This document shows, piece by piece, positions 56,247-63,973 of a stretch of DNA of 64,000 nt. Location of the stretch: NCBI RefSeq assembly GCF_001421715.1, contig NZ_LMKP01000041.1, positions 24,816 through 88,815 of the forward strand, written 5' to 3'. Within the stretch, counting starts at the first letter, position 1, and each line of letters begins with the position of its first letter. The notes beneath the pieces were generated by a model. It was not told the origin of the DNA and made no database searches. It saw nothing but the letters and a program-made list of their open reading frames with translations. Made by a program: the position numbers and the translations under genes. Source of the DNA: Sphingomonas sp. Leaf22 (GTDB lineage Bacteria > Pseudomonadota > Alphaproteobacteria > Sphingomonadales > Sphingomonadaceae).

Positions 56247-56272
56247 GTGAATCAGCTTTCCATGAAGAAGAA

Positions 56273-56689
56273 TTAGGGGTTCGCGCGGAGGCGCGGAGGC
56301 GCAGAGGGGGTGTAGTCGTTGACCAGCCGGCGCAGCCCTTCCTTGAGCGTCTCGCCGCCGAAGTTGATGAGTAGCCCTACGGGCTGTTTGGTCAGACGCA
56401 AATAGGTCAGCAGCTGTTTGGCGTGGACCGGTGCCAGCTTCTCGATCGATTTGATTTCGATCAACAGCCGATTTTCGACCAGCAGGTCGATCCGAAAAGC
56501 GGCATCGAAGCGAAAATCTTCGAACATGATCGATACTGGTTGCTGACGTGCGACATGGTAGCCCATCGCCTCCAGTTTCGCGGCCAACACCGTCTCATAG
56601 ACGCTTTCGAGCAGACTGGGTCCGAGCGCACGATGAATACGGATCGCCAAATCGCCGACGTCGCCACTAATCGTATCGATATCCTGCAC
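56273..56689 (-). CDS. GxxExxY family protein
   Basis: A 138-aa protein with the diagnostic GPSLLESVYE (G-x-x-E-x-x-Y) motif, then a beta-rich half with FDAAFRIDLLVENRLLIEIKS, reminiscent of a PD-(D/E)xK nuclease core (D, then E-x-K), and VHAKQLLTYLRL. Its biological role is not established; a nuclease is an inference. The start is the GTG at 56689 with GAAGG 5 nt upstream. The gene is bounded by perfect 17-nt inverted repeats (one arm holds its last codons) and is inserted between fabD and fabG. Confidence 0.85.
   Translation of the reverse strand: MQDIDTISGDVGDLAIRIHRALGPSLLESVYETVLAAKLEAMGYHVARQQPVSIMFEDFRFDAAFRIDLLVENRLLIEIKSIEKLAPVHAKQLLTYLRLTKQPVGLLINFGGETLKEGLRRLVNDYTPSAPPRLRANP
56278..56294. 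repeat. Left inverted repeat of the GxxExxY cassette
   Basis: GGTTCGCGCGGAGGCGC; the exact reverse complement is at 56710-56726. A further ~12 nt inwards are imperfectly repeated. Confidence 0.85.
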
Positions 56690-56709
56690 CGAACCTTCTC
56701 CGCGCCTCT

Positions 56710-56726
56710 GCGCCTCCGCGCGAACC
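56710..56726. repeat. Right inverted repeat of the GxxExxY cassette
   Basis: GCGCCTCCGCGCGAACC, reverse complement of the left repeat at 56278-56294. Neither target-site duplication nor transposase was seen. Confidence 0.85.
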
Positions 56727-56735
56727 ACCTCTTTC

Positions 56736-57671
56736 TTACAACCGCCCAACCAGCGCCTCGATGTCGGCCATCGCCACCACGCTCGTCGCCGTCGCGTCGG
56801 GGGCGATGCGCTTGACCATGGTGCCGAGCACCTTGCCGCCCAGTTCGACGAAGTCGCTGACACCCGCGTCCTGCATCGCCAGTACCGATTCCCGCCAGCG
56901 GACCATGCCGGTCACCTGTTCGACCAGCAGGCGGCGGATCGCTTCCGGATCGGCGACCGGGGCGGCGGTGACGTTGGCGTAGACGGGGACGACCGGCGCG
57001 GACAGCGCGACGTCGGCCAGTGCCGCCGCCATCGCATCGGCGGCCGGTTGCATCAGCGGGCAGTGGAACGGGGCCGACACCGGCAGCACCACCGCGCGCT
57101 TGATCCCCATTTCCTTCGCCAGCGGCACGGCGCGTTCGATCGCCGCCTTCGCGCCCGAAATCACGACCTGCGACGGGTCGTTGTCGTTGGCGACGGTGCA
57201 GACCTCGCCTTCGGCCGCCGCCTCGGCCAGCGCCTGCGCCTTGGTCAGATCGGCACCCAGTAGCGCGGCCATGGCCCCCTCGCCCACCGGCACCGCCGCC
57301 TGCATCGCCTGTCCGCGCAGTTTCAGCAGGCGCGCTGTCGTCGACAGGTCGAGCGCACCCGCCGCACACAGTGCGGTATATTCGCCCAGCGAGTGCCCCG
57401 CCACGAAATCGGCCTTGTCGGCCAGTCGCATCCCGCCCTCGCGCTCCAGCACGCGCAGAGTTGCGATGGCATTGGCCATGATCGCGGGCTGCGCGTTTTC
57501 GGTCAGCATCAGTTCGGCATCGGGACCATCGGCCATCAAGCGGAACAGATGCTGGCCGAGCGCGTCGTCGACCTCCTGAAACACCTCGCGTGCGTGCGGG
57601 CTGGCGGCGGCGAGCGCCGCGCCCATGCCGACCGACTGGCTGCCCTGCCCTGGAAAGATGAATGCGCGCAT
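56736..57671 (-). CDS. fabD: Malonyl-CoA-ACP transacylase
   Basis: Loads malonyl groups onto ACP. The 311-aa protein has the FPGQGSQ loop, active-site S94 in GHSLGEYTA and H203 (SAPFHCPLM). AGGAG lies 6 nt before the second of two adjacent ATGs, so 57671 is preferred over 57674. The insertion of the GxxExxY cassette separates it from fabG. Confidence 0.95.
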   Translation of the reverse strand: MRAFIFPGQGSQSVGMGAALAAASPHAREVFQEVDDALGQHLFRLMADGPDAELMLTENAQPAIMANAIATLRVLEREGGMRLADKADFVAGHSLGEYTALCAAGALDLSTTARLLKLRGQAMQAAVPVGEGAMAALLGADLTKAQALAEAAAEGEVCTVANDNDPSQVVISGAKAAIERAVPLAKEMGIKRAVVLPVSAPFHCPLMQPAADAMAAALADVALSAPVVPVYANVTAAPVADPEAIRRLLVEQVTGMVRWRESVLAMQDAGVSDFVELGGKVLGTMVKRIAPDATATSVVAMADIEALVGRL

Positions 57672-57791
57672 CATATGCTCCTGCCGAAATCTTTCGCGCG
57701 GCCTAGTCGCTCCGGGTGATCGGGCGCAAGACTGCTTGCGTTTCACGGCCAATCGGCTAAGGGCGTCTGCTTCTGGGTGACGGGCGACCGC

Positions 57792-57830
57792 CGCCCCGGA
57801 CTGCATTTGAAGACGACAGCCGGAGGGGCG
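57792..57830 (+). promoter_or_regulatory. Candidate S6:S18 leader (rpsF autoregulation)
   Basis: In the 207-nt region before rpsF, CGCCCC (57792-57797) pairs with GGGGCG (57825-57830); an inner CTG/CAG stem (57801-57803 with 57817-57819) leaves a CCG at 57820-57822 unpaired on the 3' side. A CCG bulge beside two short stems is the known mark of the S6:S18-binding leader. Confidence 0.5.
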
Positions 57831-57878
57831 TTCGCGATTGGCGCGACGTCAGCGATCGGCCAACAGACGGAAAAGAAT

Positions 57879-58295
57879 ATGGCTCTGTATGAGCACGTGT
57901 TCCTTGCGCGCCAGGATCTGGCACAGGCGCAGGTGGACGCGCTGGCGGAAACCGCCACCAAGATCGTTCAGGACATGAACGGCAAGGTCGTCAAGACCGA
58001 AACCTGGGGCCTGCGCAGTCTCGCCTATCGCATCGCGAAGAACCGCAAGGCGCATTACGTCATGCTCGAAATCGACGCGCCGGGCGATGTCGTTGCCGAG
58101 CTGGAGCGCCAGACCCAGATCAACGAAGACGTGATCCGCTTCATGACCGTCAAGGTCGATACCCATGAAGAAGGTCCGACCGTGATGATGCGCAAGAGCG
58201 AGCGCTCGGAGCGTGGCGACCGTCGTGGTGGCCGTGATCGTGACGACCGTGGTCCGCGCCGTGAGCGCGAGCCGTCGGCCGAAGTCGAAGCGTAA
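57879..58295 (+). CDS. rpsF: Small ribosomal subunit protein S6
   Basis: A 30S platform protein that binds S18. The 138-aa protein has the S6 fold to about residue 100 ([35 protein letters not shown]) and then a low-complexity, highly charged tail ([21 protein letters not shown]). GGAAAAG lies before ATG 57879. It heads the rpsF-rpsR-rplI operon. Confidence 0.96.
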   Translation: MALYEHVFLARQDLAQAQVDALAETATKIVQDMNGKVVKTETWGLRSLAYRIAKNRKAHYVMLEIDAPGDVVAELERQTQINEDVIRFMTVKVDTHEEGPTVMMRKSERSERGDRRGGRDRDDRGPRREREPSAEVEA

Positions 58296-58307
58296 GGAAC
58301 AGCACCC

Positions 58308-58532
58308 ATGGCACGTCCGTTTTTCCGCCGCCGCAAGAGCTGCCCCTTCTCCGCCAAGGACGCTCCCCGGATCGACTATAAGGATGTTCGTCTGCTGCAG
58401 GGCTTCGTGTCCGAACGCGGCAAGATCGTCCCGTCGCGCATCACTTCGGTGAGCGCGAAGAAGCAGCGCGAACTGGCCCAGGCCATCAAGCGCGCCCGCC
58501 ATCTGGGCCTGCTGCCCTACATCGTTAAGTAA
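58308..58532 (+). CDS. rpsR: Small ribosomal subunit protein S18
   Basis: A 74-aa 30S protein that pairs with S6 ([19 protein letters not shown] start, [13 protein letters not shown] end). It follows rpsF by 12 nt and precedes rplI by 12 nt. Confidence 0.97.
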   Translation: MARPFFRRRKSCPFSAKDAPRIDYKDVRLLQGFVSERGKIVPSRITSVSAKKQRELAQAIKRARHLGLLPYIVK

Positions 58533-58544
58533 GGAGCGCCCGAC

Positions 58545-59135
58545 ATGGACGTCATTCTGCTGGAACGCGTCGAGAAGCTCGGCGCCATCGGCGACGTGGT
58601 GAAGGTAAAGGACGGGTTCGCCCGTAACTTCCTGCTGCCGCGCAAGAAGGCGCTGCGCGCCAACGAAGCCAACAAGAAGGTGTTCGAGGCGAACCGCGAG
58701 CGGATCGTCGCCGACAACGCCGCCCGTCGTACCGACGCCGAAGCCGAAGCCAAGACGCTGGAAGGCGTTTCGGTCACGCTGATCCGTCAGTCGTCGAACA
58801 CCGGCCAGCTCTACGGTTCGGTCGCGGTTCGCGATCTGGTCGAGGCGCTCGTCGCCGACGGCCACAAGGTCGACAAGTCGCAGGTCGTCCTCGACCGTCC
58901 GATCAAGGCCATCGGCCTGTACGACGTGAAGGTCGCGCTGCACCCGGAAGTCGTCACCATCGTGAAGGTGAACGTCGCCCGTTCGCCGGAAGAAGCCGAG
59001 ATGCAGTCGCAGGGCGTCGACGTCATGGCGTCGATGTTCGAGCGTGACGACGCCGGCTTCACCGAAGACTATGACCCCAACGCCGAGCCGGGCGAAATCG
59101 CCCGCGACGAAGCGTCGGAGGAAGTGCAGGGCTGA
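58545..59135 (+). CDS. rplI: Large ribosomal subunit protein L9
   Basis: A 196-aa protein of the 50S subunit with the N-terminal RNA-binding domain (MDVILLERVEKLGAIGDVV, GFARNFLLPRKKA), a long connecting helix and a C-terminal domain. It is longer than E. coli L9 (149 aa) because of an acidic C-terminal tail (EDYDPNAEPGEIARDEASEE). It ends the ribosomal operon before a strong terminator. Confidence 0.97.
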   Translation: MDVILLERVEKLGAIGDVVKVKDGFARNFLLPRKKALRANEANKKVFEANRERIVADNAARRTDAEAEAKTLEGVSVTLIRQSSNTGQLYGSVAVRDLVEALVADGHKVDKSQVVLDRPIKAIGLYDVKVALHPEVVTIVKVNVARSPEEAEMQSQGVDVMASMFERDDAGFTEDYDPNAEPGEIARDEASEEVQG

Positions 59136-59157
59136 TCCCCTTCGCCTCGACGAACGA

Positions 59158-59187
59158 AAGGCCGCCGGAGCGATCCGGCGGCCTTTT
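59158..59187 (+). terminator. Rho-independent terminator of the rpsF operon
   Basis: AGGCCGCCGGA-GCGA-TCCGGCGGCCT followed by TTTTTCGTTT, 23 nt after the rplI stop: a textbook terminator. Confidence 0.92.
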
Positions 59188-59231
59188 TCGTTTGCGCTGA
59201 TCGTCGCGCGACGCTGGTCAGGAATGCCCGG

Positions 59232-59309
59232 TCACGGGCAGACGACGCATGTTCCGATCACGGCAGCAAGCGGGATCAGCGACAGGAACAGTGGGACAGC
59301 CTTGGCCAT
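59232..59309 (-). CDS. Possible 25-aa hydrophobic peptide
   Basis: An ORF of 25 codons (MAKAVPLFLSLIPLAAVIG then TCVVCP) preceded by an AAAGG-like site 8-10 nt upstream. It looks like a single membrane segment with a terminal Cys pair. It lies between the rplI terminator and tRNA-Glu, on the opposite strand. Chance occurrence is possible. Confidence 0.3.
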   Translation of the reverse strand: MAKAVPLFLSLIPLAAVIGTCVVCP

Positions 59310-59459
59310 GACGATTGCCTTTGTTCGAAGAGGTTTTCGGTTCAATTCCGCAACGGGCAAAAGGTTTCGCTGCGATGAACGACCGCGACCGTCCGAAACC
59401 ATCACCGCCCCGCTTGACGCCGTCCGCATCGCGGCGTACCAGCGCCCCTCCCCGCAAGC

Positions 59460-59534
59460 GGCCCCTTCGTCTAGCGGTTAGGACGTCGCCCTCTCACGGC
59501 GAAAACACGAGTTCGATTCTCGTAGGGGTCACCA
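59460..59534 (+). tRNA. tRNA-Glu (CUC)
   Basis: A 75-nt tRNA with the CCA encoded. Acceptor GGCCCCT pairs with AGGGGTC; anticodon loop ends with CTC flanked by the stem GTCGC/GCGAA-type; T-loop GTTCGATTC is canonical. It is the integration site of the island to its right. Confidence 0.96.
59510..59534. other. Probable attachment site (attL core)
   Basis: The 3' part of the tRNA, T-arm and acceptor end with CCA, stays intact while the integrase gene lies immediately downstream, the usual tRNA attachment arrangement. The matching direct repeat that would mark the other end is outside the window. Confidence 0.55.
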
Positions 59535-59544
59535 AGCGCAGAAA

Positions 59545-60621
59545 TCAGCCATTTTCCGAGCGCCGCTTGAGGGCAGTTGCCCCCGCCATCGGAACGATTT
59601 TGCCCCCGGTCACTCTTTCAGCTGCTCCGCGGGCGATCATAAGCGCTCTGGCTCGCTTTCCATAATGTCGTACCATTTCGCTCGACATGCCGAGAATGCT
59701 CCCTGCTTCCGTGTCGCTCAGGCCCAATTCCAGAAGGTAGCAGCAGGCATTTTTTCGAAGCCCGTGAAACGAGAAAGTGGAATCGGCTGCGATCAGTTCC
59801 CGGGCCACAAGGTCCGCATGAACTTCGCGTACCGCGCGACTGGCCATCAGGTCTCGAAGCCGGGCTTGGATCGCTCCGGTTGTCTGGAACGGTGAACCGC
59901 TGCGCTCATAAAGAAGCGTGACGGACCGACGCGGCAGCTGCTGGAGCTCGTCGAGCCAGAACCCGTGCATTGGAATAGCAACGAGCTTTCCCGTCTTCTG
60001 CTGGTTCAGCTCCATGATGCCGCTATCGATCCACCCATACTGCATCCGAATGCAGTCGCTGACCCGCTGACCTGAACATAGGCCGGTCACAATTGCGAGG
60101 CGGGTCATGGGTGTCGCTTCTTCCAAGGCAACCCGAAGCAAATCGGCCGGCCATGGCTCGTGCTCGCCCAAGGGAAGCATTTTAATCCCCGAAGCAGGGT
60201 TCGTGGCGCGCTGGTCGAGACGGGTGGCATAGCTCATGAGGGAACGAAACACGCTTAACCAAGCGTTCGCTTTGCCCGGAAGTTCAGCCATTTTGTCACG
60301 CATCAGGTAGACATGAGCCGGCCGAACGCCCGCTACGCTGCGGTGGCCATGCTCCAACATGATCATATCCAGATAGCGAGCTTGGTTGGTGCGAGTCGTT
60401 GATCCGAGCGCACGAAATTCCGGACTGGCGCGAAAGGCTTGAACCAAAGCCGACATGCTTCCTGCCGCTGGCCTCGGTCGATCGGTATCTGGTGTCGAAA
60501 GACGAGCATATTCAGCGGCAAAGTCGGGACTGTCGATCGCCGGTAGTCGGATGTACGTGTCCTTCCCGGCAACCTTGCGCCGGAAATATAGCAAGCCCTT
60601 GCGTTCGGTGACATTCTTCAA
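59545..60621 (-). CDS. Tyrosine-type site-specific integrase
   Basis: A 358-aa recombinase that would join the element to tRNA-Glu. The catalytic domain has R186 (LCSGQRVSD), a Lys on the beta-hairpin (around K212), H286 and R289 (FHGLRKNA) and nucleophile Y320 (VRHYGKR). The second His usually found before the Tyr is replaced by Met (GMSSEM), seen in some active enzymes. N-terminal DNA-binding parts are present to ~residue 150. The TTG at 60621 overlaps the upstream gene's stop by 4 nt (TTGA); no ATG fits. Confidence 0.92.
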   Translation of the reverse strand: MKNVTERKGLLYFRRKVAGKDTYIRLPAIDSPDFAAEYARLSTPDTDRPRPAAGSMSALVQAFRASPEFRALGSTTRTNQARYLDMIMLEHGHRSVAGVRPAHVYLMRDKMAELPGKANAWLSVFRSLMSYATRLDQRATNPASGIKMLPLGEHEPWPADLLRVALEEATPMTRLAIVTGLCSGQRVSDCIRMQYGWIDSGIMELNQQKTGKLVAIPMHGFWLDELQQLPRRSVTLLYERSGSPFQTTGAIQARLRDLMASRAVREVHADLVARELIAADSTFSFHGLRKNACCYLLELGLSDTEAGSILGMSSEMVRHYGKRARALMIARGAAERVTGGKIVPMAGATALKRRSENG

Positions 60622-60863
60622 CGTAAGTCGTCCCAACTGTCGTCTCCGCTGTTGCCCGGCGGAAGCTGCGTGATGGCGAACTGCTTGGCAATCAGGCGGT
60701 CGAGCTGGATCCGTGCCCAAAGCACGTTCGATCCCTCCCGTACGCCACACGTGCCGAAGCGGTTAAGGAAGGTAGTCTTGGATACGCCCATGTAGGTCGC
60801 GGCGACGTCAGCGGTCATCCGCGCGGGCCAGTCGGGCAAAGTGCGAAGGCGCTCAGTGTTCAT
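60618..60863 (-). CDS. AlpA/excisionase-like small HTH protein
   Basis: An 81-aa protein with a winged helix-turn-helix near its centre (MTADVAATYMGVSKTTFLNRFG). Such AlpA/excisionase-like proteins set the direction of recombination or regulate the integrase gene. It overlaps the integrase gene (TTGA) and the primase-helicase gene (11 nt); GGGGAG lies just before ATG 60863. Confidence 0.75.
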   Translation of the reverse strand: MNTERLRTLPDWPARMTADVAATYMGVSKTTFLNRFGTCGVREGSNVLWARIQLDRLIAKQFAITQLPPGNSGDDSWDDLR

Positions 60864-63477
60864 GGGCACTCCCCTTCCCTACCTGTTCGAAGCACCAGCA
60901 ATGCAGGATGCGGTCGGCACGCGAGTTGACGGTCTTGGCACCGATGAACTTGCGGATGCGCGATGTCTTGAGGTGGCGCTTGAGCTCGAGCATCGGCGGC
61001 AGCGGCAGCCGGCGCTCACCGCAAATTTGTTCGAACTGGGTAAGGTTGACCGCGATCACGTCCGGGTTGCGGCTGTGGTCGATCGGACTGGTGAAGCCGG
61101 GCGGCTCGCAGCCCTGGATGTAATCGAACCGTTCCCAGAACAGCTCAACCATCGGATGATCGCCCGCGATTGCCCGCTGCCGCTCGAGCAGCATCCGCTC
61201 GATAAGCTGCCGCGCGGCCTGGTGGTCGCGCGACTGGATCGACACGACCGTCGCCAGGGCGTCGAGCATGCCGACGAGCTGGGCATGGTTCTTGGCCAGA
61301 CGGCCGTTGCGAACCTCAGGCTGCGCCAGCATCGCTTTCTCGGCCGCCTGGAAGCTCTGCCGGTAGACTTTCAGCAGCTCGGCCTCGCGCCGGGCGACAT
61401 GGACGATGAACCCGGAAACGTCCTCGATCGGCGTCCGGGCGAGTTTCTCGGCCGCCGCCTTGGTGTTAGGTCCCCAACCGGTCTTGTCGAACTCCATGTG
61501 CATGATTCGCTCGAGGATGGCGGGCGACGCGTTCACCGGATCGTTCTGCTCGATGACGATCGCGCCGCGGAACGGTGGTTCGAAGGTCTCCATGCCGCCA
61601 TTGGCCACGCCCCGGGCGCGGACCGAGCGGCCGTTATAGGCGGTCTTGAGCTCGTCCCATTCGAACCGCTTGGCGTGCGGGGTGGTGGCGTCACGGTCGC
61701 CTTCCATCAGCACGACCGGCATGTTCGAGACCTTGCCGAGGATGCGCGCCATGGCGGCGGTAGTGGTCTTGGCTGGGTCGTTCCCCTCGAAGCCCGCACG
61801 GCCGTACAGCTTCCACAGGAACTCGATCAGCGTCGACTTGCCCGATCCGGGAATGCCGGTGATCTCGAGGAAGGCGAGGCTCTGCTGCTCGGCGCGGATC
61901 TGCTCGGCGAATAGCGCCCCGAACCAGAAGGCGAGCGTGACGAGCCCCTTGGGGCCGTAGGCAGTGATGAGCGGCTCGACCCAGGCGGTGTTGAGCTGGT
62001 CCGGGTCGTAGCGGATGTGGCGTAGCAGCTGCTCGTTCGAGCGCAGCTTCACCGCGTGCCGGCCGAACTCGAAATAGTCGTCCTCGTTGCGGGTCACGAC
62101 CCGGCCGCCGGCGACGCCGATGTCGCCGAAGACGTACGCGCCGTGCTCGGCCGAGTAGCCGGTGAAGTGGATTGCCTCGACCGTCTGGATCCCGGCCAGC
62201 TGGCGCTGCATGATCCGGTCGAGCTGCTGCGTCGTGCCCGTCCAGATGCCGCCCGGGGCGAGGCTGATCAGGCGCTTCTTGAACTCGGCGCCGGCCGCCA
62301 GCGCCGCGCCGGAAAAGGTGCCCTTGATGCGGTTCTGCCGGACGGGGAAGTCGACGCGCAGATAGTAGCAGCTGTCGTCGGTGGCTTCGTCGCGCTGGTA
62401 GTACAGCGCGCGGAAAGTGCAGTTGGCGATCTCGCGCACTGGGTTGTCCGCATAGGAGGCAATGGTCTCGGCGATGCGCGCGGCGTCGAAGCTTGCCCAG
62501 AACTGGCGGGTCTCGAAGGTAAAGGGAAAGCTCGCCCAGCCTTCCCGGCACCAGATCAGATGCGCCTTGTCGATCGCAGTACCGGCAATGAGGATGTCGC
62601 CATTCCAGCGATAGGTGTCGAGCTTATCGGCACCCAAGCGATCGCGCAGCGCAAGGTCGTTCCAGTCGAGCTTGCCACCCTCGCCTTCCGCTACCGGTTG
62701 CGCTGCGCCACACTCCCACCCTTCGAGCCGTGCCTGCGCCACGAAGCGGCGGGTGTACTCGGCGCCGGCCTTGCCGACGTCGAACGCCCAGATGATCTTG
62801 GGCCGCAGGTTCGGGGTGGGCCCGTTGGCGATCGCCTTGCGCAGCTCGGCCAGCGCCAGCGCGGGATAGTTGTAGCATGACATCGCCGACACAGCGGTGA
62901 CACCGGTGTTGTTCAGCGCAATCGCGTCGAAGATGCCCTCGCAGATCCATATCTCGAGCGCACCAGCGAGCTTGGGCATCGTCTGCCATGGCGGTGCCCA
63001 CCAGTGGCCGGCGTAGCTCTTGCCGGGCGCGAACCGTGCCTTGCGGTCGAAGCGCGATGGCTGGTCGATCAGCCGCTCCCACCACCCGCCGCCGGGCAGC
63101 GCAAAGCGCACGGTGGCCGAGCCGATGTCGCCCTGGCGGAAATACTCTTGCGTGTAGGCATCGCGGATCCCGAGCAGCGACAGACCGCGTCCGTGCTGGA
63201 GGTACGCGTCGGCCGCCGCCGTCGGGTTGGCGTCGTTGGCCTGATAGCGGTTCGACCAATGGTCGAAGAGTTCGGGGTAGTGGTCCTTCACATGGACCTC
63301 CCACCCGCAGCGCTCGAGCCGGCCGCACTTCAGCAGCCACGGCTTGTCCGCCTTGGCGTACACCTCGCGCTTCGAACATTCCGGGCAGCGGCCCTTCTGC
63401 AGCCACGCACCATTGGTGACGAAGCCGAACTCGGCCATCAGCCTGGTGGTGACATCGGACAGCAGATCGGGGCGCAT
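60853..63477 (-). CDS. Primase-helicase (zinc ribbon, toprim, P-loop ATPase)
   Basis: An 874-aa replication protein. The N-terminus holds a zinc ribbon (CPEC, C31/C34, then C51 and C57) as in DNA primases; a toprim-like region follows (WICEGIFDAIAL with E180, AFDVGKAGAEY with D233, LDWNDL ~270). After about residue 300, a long central part, then a P-loop ATPase: GIPGSGKST at ~541-549. The whole would start and unwind replication of an episomal element. The toprim acidic site is partly degenerate. Family placement as phage/PICI primase-helicase is by domain order. Confidence 0.85.
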   Translation of the reverse strand: MRPDLLSDVTTRLMAEFGFVTNGAWLQKGRCPECSKREVYAKADKPWLLKCGRLERCGWEVHVKDHYPELFDHWSNRYQANDANPTAAADAYLQHGRGLSLLGIRDAYTQEYFRQGDIGSATVRFALPGGGWWERLIDQPSRFDRKARFAPGKSYAGHWWAPPWQTMPKLAGALEIWICEGIFDAIALNNTGVTAVSAMSCYNYPALALAELRKAIANGPTPNLRPKIIWAFDVGKAGAEYTRRFVAQARLEGWECGAAQPVAEGEGGKLDWNDLALRDRLGADKLDTYRWNGDILIAGTAIDKAHLIWCREGWASFPFTFETRQFWASFDAARIAETIASYADNPVREIANCTFRALYYQRDEATDDSCYYLRVDFPVRQNRIKGTFSGAALAAGAEFKKRLISLAPGGIWTGTTQQLDRIMQRQLAGIQTVEAIHFTGYSAEHGAYVFGDIGVAGGRVVTRNEDDYFEFGRHAVKLRSNEQLLRHIRYDPDQLNTAWVEPLITAYGPKGLVTLAFWFGALFAEQIRAEQQSLAFLEITGIPGSGKSTLIEFLWKLYGRAGFEGNDPAKTTTAAMARILGKVSNMPVVLMEGDRDATTPHAKRFEWDELKTAYNGRSVRARGVANGGMETFEPPFRGAIVIEQNDPVNASPAILERIMHMEFDKTGWGPNTKAAAEKLARTPIEDVSGFIVHVARREAELLKVYRQSFQAAEKAMLAQPEVRNGRLAKNHAQLVGMLDALATVVSIQSRDHQAARQLIERMLLERQRAIAGDHPMVELFWERFDYIQGCEPPGFTSPIDHSRNPDVIAVNLTQFEQICGERRLPLPPMLELKRHLKTSRIRKFIGAKTVNSRADRILHCWCFEQVGKGSAHEH

Positions 63478-63613
63478 GGGATCCTGACAAGGCGATGCCG
63501 GTCCCGGAAAGCACGTGCGCTACCGGGTGGCTGGGAATGGGAAAGGTCGGAAGAGCGGAAGGCGGTGGTGCAGCAGTGCGACCGGCACCGCCGGTCGTCA
63601 CAGGATCAGCGGA

Positions 63614-63973
63614 TCAGCCGTCCCGCCGGTGGCAGGGACAGCAACAGTTATCGTTGGCGGTATTCGGGCGATAGAAAACACCGCCCGGATTACATGCGAC
63701 GGCGCCTGGCACAGCCGCTACCACCGCCCCTGCCGCACCGTCGCGGGGGTAGATGTCGGGACGCAGCAAATGACGCGAGACACCGGTACGCGCCTCGATC
63801 GCCAGCACCCGGGCGGCGGGTGCCTGCCTGTGCTTGTGGATCCAGCGGAACACCGAAGGCTGGCTGACGTCGCATACGGCGGCGATCTTGTTCTGGCCGC
63901 CAGCGATGCGAACCGCCTCCAGCAGCGCTTCGTGCGGGGTGAGGTGACCGGAGTCGGGAGGTAGCGTCTGCAT
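63614..63973 (-). CDS. YdaS/Cro-like regulator with Cys-rich tail
   Basis: A 119-aa HTH protein of the YdaS/Cro type (GGQNKIAAVCDVSQPSVFRW; HRQAPAARVLAIEARTGV), followed by an unusual tail with NDNCCCPCHRRDG at the very end. It probably represses the element's promoters. ATG 63973 is chosen; a GTG at 63991 gives six more residues. It is separated from the primase-helicase gene by 136 nt that hold a palindrome GACCGGC-acc-GCCGGTC and no gene. Confidence 0.8.
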   Translation of the reverse strand: MQTLPPDSGHLTPHEALLEAVRIAGGQNKIAAVCDVSQPSVFRWIHKHRQAPAARVLAIEARTGVSRHLLRPDIYPRDGAAGAVVAAVPGAVACNPGGVFYRPNTANDNCCCPCHRRDG

